Shown here: positions 43,293 through 45,851 of the stretch, piece by piece
Layout of the letters: every line of letters starts with the position of its first letter
How positions within the stretch are numbered: the stretch's first letter is position 1
DNA from: a virus
Reading direction: 5' to 3' (one strand)
Length of the DNA: 45,851 nt
IMG/VR virus record: IMGVR_UViG_3300030331_004592
Location: 1 to 45,851 of that record
The notes under the pieces: generated by a model
The model's database searches: none
What the model was told of the DNA's origin: nothing
The model's input: the letters and a program-made list of their open reading frames with translations, nothing else
Made by a program: the position numbers and the translations under genes

Positions 43293-45851
43293 GTGCCAGC
43301 ATCACAAGAACAAAAAGTTGATTTTCTACTCAAAAAGATAGGTTATAGTGCCTCGAAAACTGGTATCGCAGAAGATTCAAGTTTAACTGGTAGTACCAAG
43401 AAAGCACCTTTTGCGGAAGCAATACCATCACCATTAGTTCTTCCAGCATCAACTATATGGTCAGAGAGTGGATTTATATCAGCAACTCCACCATCATCAA
43501 ATACTGCATATGTTGGAATCTATACTGCTGCAAATGCTTATAGAATGACATATGATAATACTGTTGGTGCAGCAAGAAGAACTTTTATAGCAAGATCTTC
43601 ATATGGAAATCAATCATCATCAATTGATGGAGATTGGATAGACACTCAATTTGGTGCAGATTATATTGTTCAGGTTTATAAAGGAGATCCAAATTCTGGT
43701 GGTGTATCTCTACAGCAGGCTGGTGCAAATGCGGGAACTGATGGTTGGTTCTTTGATTATTCTTCAGGTGTTCTCAATTTTAATGGAACAAATCTCCCTT
43801 CAGGAATTGGAACTGATAATGTTTATATTTTAGGATATCGTTATATTGGTAGAAAAGGAGTTCAACCACCAGCTGGTATCGGAACATTTCATGATCTTAT
43901 AGTTTATAATAATTTAGATGTAGCAGGTATAGCAACACTTGGATCTGGTAGTTCTGGTCAGGCATTATTACAATATCAAGGTACAACTAGATTAACTACA
44001 CAAACTTGGGGAACAAGGACAGAAGGAACAATTCAGGCATTAAATGGTAATGTTCAGCAATATAAAAGTGCTGCTAATGATACTGGTTCTTTACTTTTAA
44101 CAAATAATACGGGAAATGCTTTTGAAATAGGACATACAAGTTCAAATAGTTTTATCACAGGACACGTAGGAAATATAAGTATCAATGCTCCCACAGTTTC
44201 AATTAGCACAAACTTTAGTGTCGCTGGTGTCACGACATTCTCCGATGAAATTAAAATACCTGATAACGTAAAAATAAAAGTTGGAACACATGAAGATATA
44301 GAAATTTATAATAAGGGTAATCTTTCGATAATTGCAAATAAAGCTTCTGGTGCTAGTTCAAATAATAATCCACTCCATATCTTTAGTCACTTTGACATAA
44401 CTCATGGTTCAGGTTTTTCTCAATATTTTAAAGTTGGAAATTTAGTTGGTCAGGAAAGTGTTGGAGCTGGTGACTCTGCATTAAATTTAATAAGTGGAGG
44501 AGCTGTTGAGGCATTTTTTGATGGCATTAAACGTTTTGAGACAACCAGCACAGGTGCAGTTGTAACTGGAATATTAACAGCAACAGAAGCAACTTTAGGA
44601 AGTATTGGAATTAGCACAGGAAGAATTACAGGGCCTGCAATAACTTATATTGATCCTGCAACAGTCGGTGATAATACTGGATTGCTTGTAGTTAAAGGTA
44701 ATCTTCAAGTCGATGGAACTCAAACAATCGTCAACTCATCTGTAATGAGAGTGACTGATAAAAACATTGTACTTGCCAAGAATGCTACCAATGATGCTGC
44801 TGCAGATACTGGAGGTATTACAGTTGAGAGTGGGGATGGAGATAAGACTTGGCAGTGGTTAGACGCAACAGATTCTTGGACATCATCAGAACACATTCGA
44901 ATTTCTGATGATAAGGTATTTGGTTTTGCAAGTGATACAAACACTTTTATTAGTAGACCAGCTGCTGATACAATCACATTCACTCACGGTGGTAATCAAA
45001 GAGTTCACATCTCTCCTACTCAAACAAGAATAGGTTCACAGGCAGCAACTGACACAACAAGTCATAATATTCAATTAAGTGGTGCTGCAAATAATGATTC
45101 TATTCTTTCATTATACAATCCTACAAGCGATCAATATGAGAGTGTAAGACAAGGATTTTTCTTTAAAAATAGTAATAATAATGCAACTGAGTTTGCAAGA
45201 ATTCAATCAACTGCTATGGATACCACAGCAGCTACAGTAAAAGGAGATTTAAGATTTTATACAACTAATGGTGCTGATACAACTAATTTAACTGAAAAAC
45301 TTCGCATTCTATCAAACGGTAATGTCGGTATAAATTCCACTGCACCTTTTTATAAGTTAGATGTTAGGGGATCTGTTGGTGGATTTGATGATCTAAGAGC
45401 ACCTCATAGTGATACAGTTAAAACATACACAGTTCTGGTCGCAAATAAAGATGCAACACATAGATATCAAGGACAAGGAAGTGCTAAAGGATATAAGATA
45501 GACGGAGAGTTTTCACCTTTCATTACACTCACACCAGGTCGCACATATAGATTTGAGCAGAGTGATAGTAGTAATAATAATCACCCAATAATATTTTACC
45601 TTGAGGCAGATAAGACAACAGAGTATACCACAGGTGTAACGTATTATGCAGATGGTGCCAAGGCAACTTCAAGTGCATATAACAGTGCATTTAATGCTGC
45701 CACTACAAAATATACTCAGATTGTAGTCGGTGATGAAACACCTATTGTTCTACATTATCAGTGTTACAATCACGGATATATGGGCCATGCGGTTCAGGTA
45801 AATTCAAATGTAGTTAATACAAATTATGATGCTTTTCTTAGAGGAAACGTA
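43293..45851 (+). CDS. Tail fibre with cupredoxin-like domain (partial, runs off window)
   Basis: The reading frame is open from a GTG at 43293 to the last base, 853 codons with no stop. An AGGT ribosome-binding sequence lies at 43281-43284, and no ATG serves the N-terminal part. It begins MPASQEQKVDFLLKKIGYSA, a type of N-terminus I associate with cyanophage fibres. Later come fibre modules related to the opposite-strand 1230-residue fibre (LLVVKGNLQVDGTQTIVNS; LRILSNGNVGINST). Residues about 715-840 form a cupredoxin-like domain: TPGRTYRFEQSD, H764 in NNHPIIF, and C824-x2-H827-x2-M830 in YQCYNHGYMGH. That ligand set and the short C-x2-H-x2-M loop match type-1 copper proteins such as amicyanin. 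Whether copper is bound is unknown. Confidence 0.8.
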   Translation, partial: MPASQEQKVDFLLKKIGYSASKTGIAEDSSLTGSTKKAPFAEAIPSPLVLPASTIWSESGFISATPPSSNTAYVGIYTAANAYRMTYDNTVGAARRTFIARSSYGNQSSSIDGDWIDTQFGADYIVQVYKGDPNSGGVSLQQAGANAGTDGWFFDYSSGVLNFNGTNLPSGIGTDNVYILGYRYIGRKGVQPPAGIGTFHDLIVYNNLDVAGIATLGSGSSGQALLQYQGTTRLTTQTWGTRTEGTIQALNGNVQQYKSAANDTGSLLLTNNTGNAFEIGHTSSNSFITGHVGNISINAPTVSISTNFSVAGVTTFSDEIKIPDNVKIKVGTHEDIEIYNKGNLSIIANKASGASSNNNPLHIFSHFDITHGSGFSQYFKVGNLVGQESVGAGDSALNLISGGAVEAFFDGIKRFETTSTGAVVTGILTATEATLGSIGISTGRITGPAITYIDPATVGDNTGLLVVKGNLQVDGTQTIVNSSVMRVTDKNIVLAKNATNDAAADTGGITVESGDGDKTWQWLDATDSWTSSEHIRISDDKVFGFASDTNTFISRPAADTITFTHGGNQRVHISPTQTRIGSQAATDTTSHNIQLSGAANNDSILSLYNPTSDQYESVRQGFFFKNSNNNATEFARIQSTAMDTTAATVKGDLRFYTTNGADTTNLTEKLRILSNGNVGINSTAPFYKLDVRGSVGGFDDLRAPHSDTVKTYTVLVANKDATHRYQGQGSAKGYKIDGEFSPFITLTPGRTYRFEQSDSSNNNHPIIFYLEADKTTEYTTGVTYYADGAKATSSAYNSAFNAATTKYTQIVVGDETPIVLHYQCYNHGYMGHAVQVNSNVVNTNYDAFLRGNV

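Noticed and set aside
37444-45851. A diversity-generating retroelement acting on the fibre genes
   Set aside because: I see no reverse transcriptase or template repeat in the window, so there is no support here.

Overview
The window is part of the tail, baseplate and fibre region of a T4-like contractile-tailed phage (myovirus) of marine picocyanobacteria. The T4-like identity rests on recognisable homologues of gp53, gp48, gp4, gp54, gp26, gp27 and gp5 in a T4-style arrangement, and on T4-type late promoter cores (TATAAATA, or NATAAATA) in front of several operons. The cyanobacterial host is inferred from a CP12-like small protein with the C-terminal Cys pair and acidic YDD tail, and from fibre and structural proteins of the kind I associate with Synechococcus and Prochlorococcus myoviruses. 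The DNA is AT-rich (about one third G+C by eye), genes are packed with 1-4 nt overlaps or tiny gaps, and I saw no tRNA, integrase, insertion sequence or CRISPR array.

Layout. (1) 98-129: a strong factor-independent terminator for whatever lies to the left. (2) 128-3401, minus strand: an operon gp4 (head completion), a conserved small protein, gp48 and gp53. (3) 3438-34929, plus strand: the main block. It opens with a gp54-like tube-initiator protein carrying a long accessory C-terminus, then gp26 with a probable -1 frameshift extension (a tail-assembly-chaperone arrangement), two basic ~505-residue proteins that are tape-measure candidates, gp27, the CP12-like protein, a gp5 hub protein without a visible lysozyme domain, a separate beta-helical needle, and two further small or medium proteins. 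After a new late promoter come very large structural proteins (2432, 1171 and 1348 residues), a leucine-rich-repeat protein and a 427-residue protein. (4) 35001-41136, minus strand: a PA14-domain protein and a 1230-residue fibre ending in a C1q-like jelly roll. (5) 41182 to the window end, plus strand: a small coiled-coil protein and two more fibres, the last cut by the window edge and carrying a cupredoxin-like domain with type-1 copper ligands.

How the parts work together. gp27, gp5 and the needle make the central hub and spike. gp26 and its frameshifted product probably act with the tape-measure candidates. gp48 and gp54 start the tail tube, gp53 belongs to the wedge, and gp4 finishes the head. 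The right half is a receptor-recognition cassette in which several unrelated binding folds (beta-helix, LRR, PA14, C1q-like, cupredoxin-like) sit on conserved fibre N-termini.

The most unusual signals are: apparent total absence of GGWCC (the AvaII site), with every Gly-Pro pair I could find encoded with GGC or GGG although Gly is otherwise mostly GGT or GGA; a textbook T TTT TTC slippery site with an upstream SD-like stimulator at the end of gp26; a CP12-like gene in the baseplate-hub operon; a cupredoxin-like fibre domain; a shared tail-protein domain split by a ~310-residue insertion in one of its two copies; and two related 50-bp intergenic elements at operon ends.
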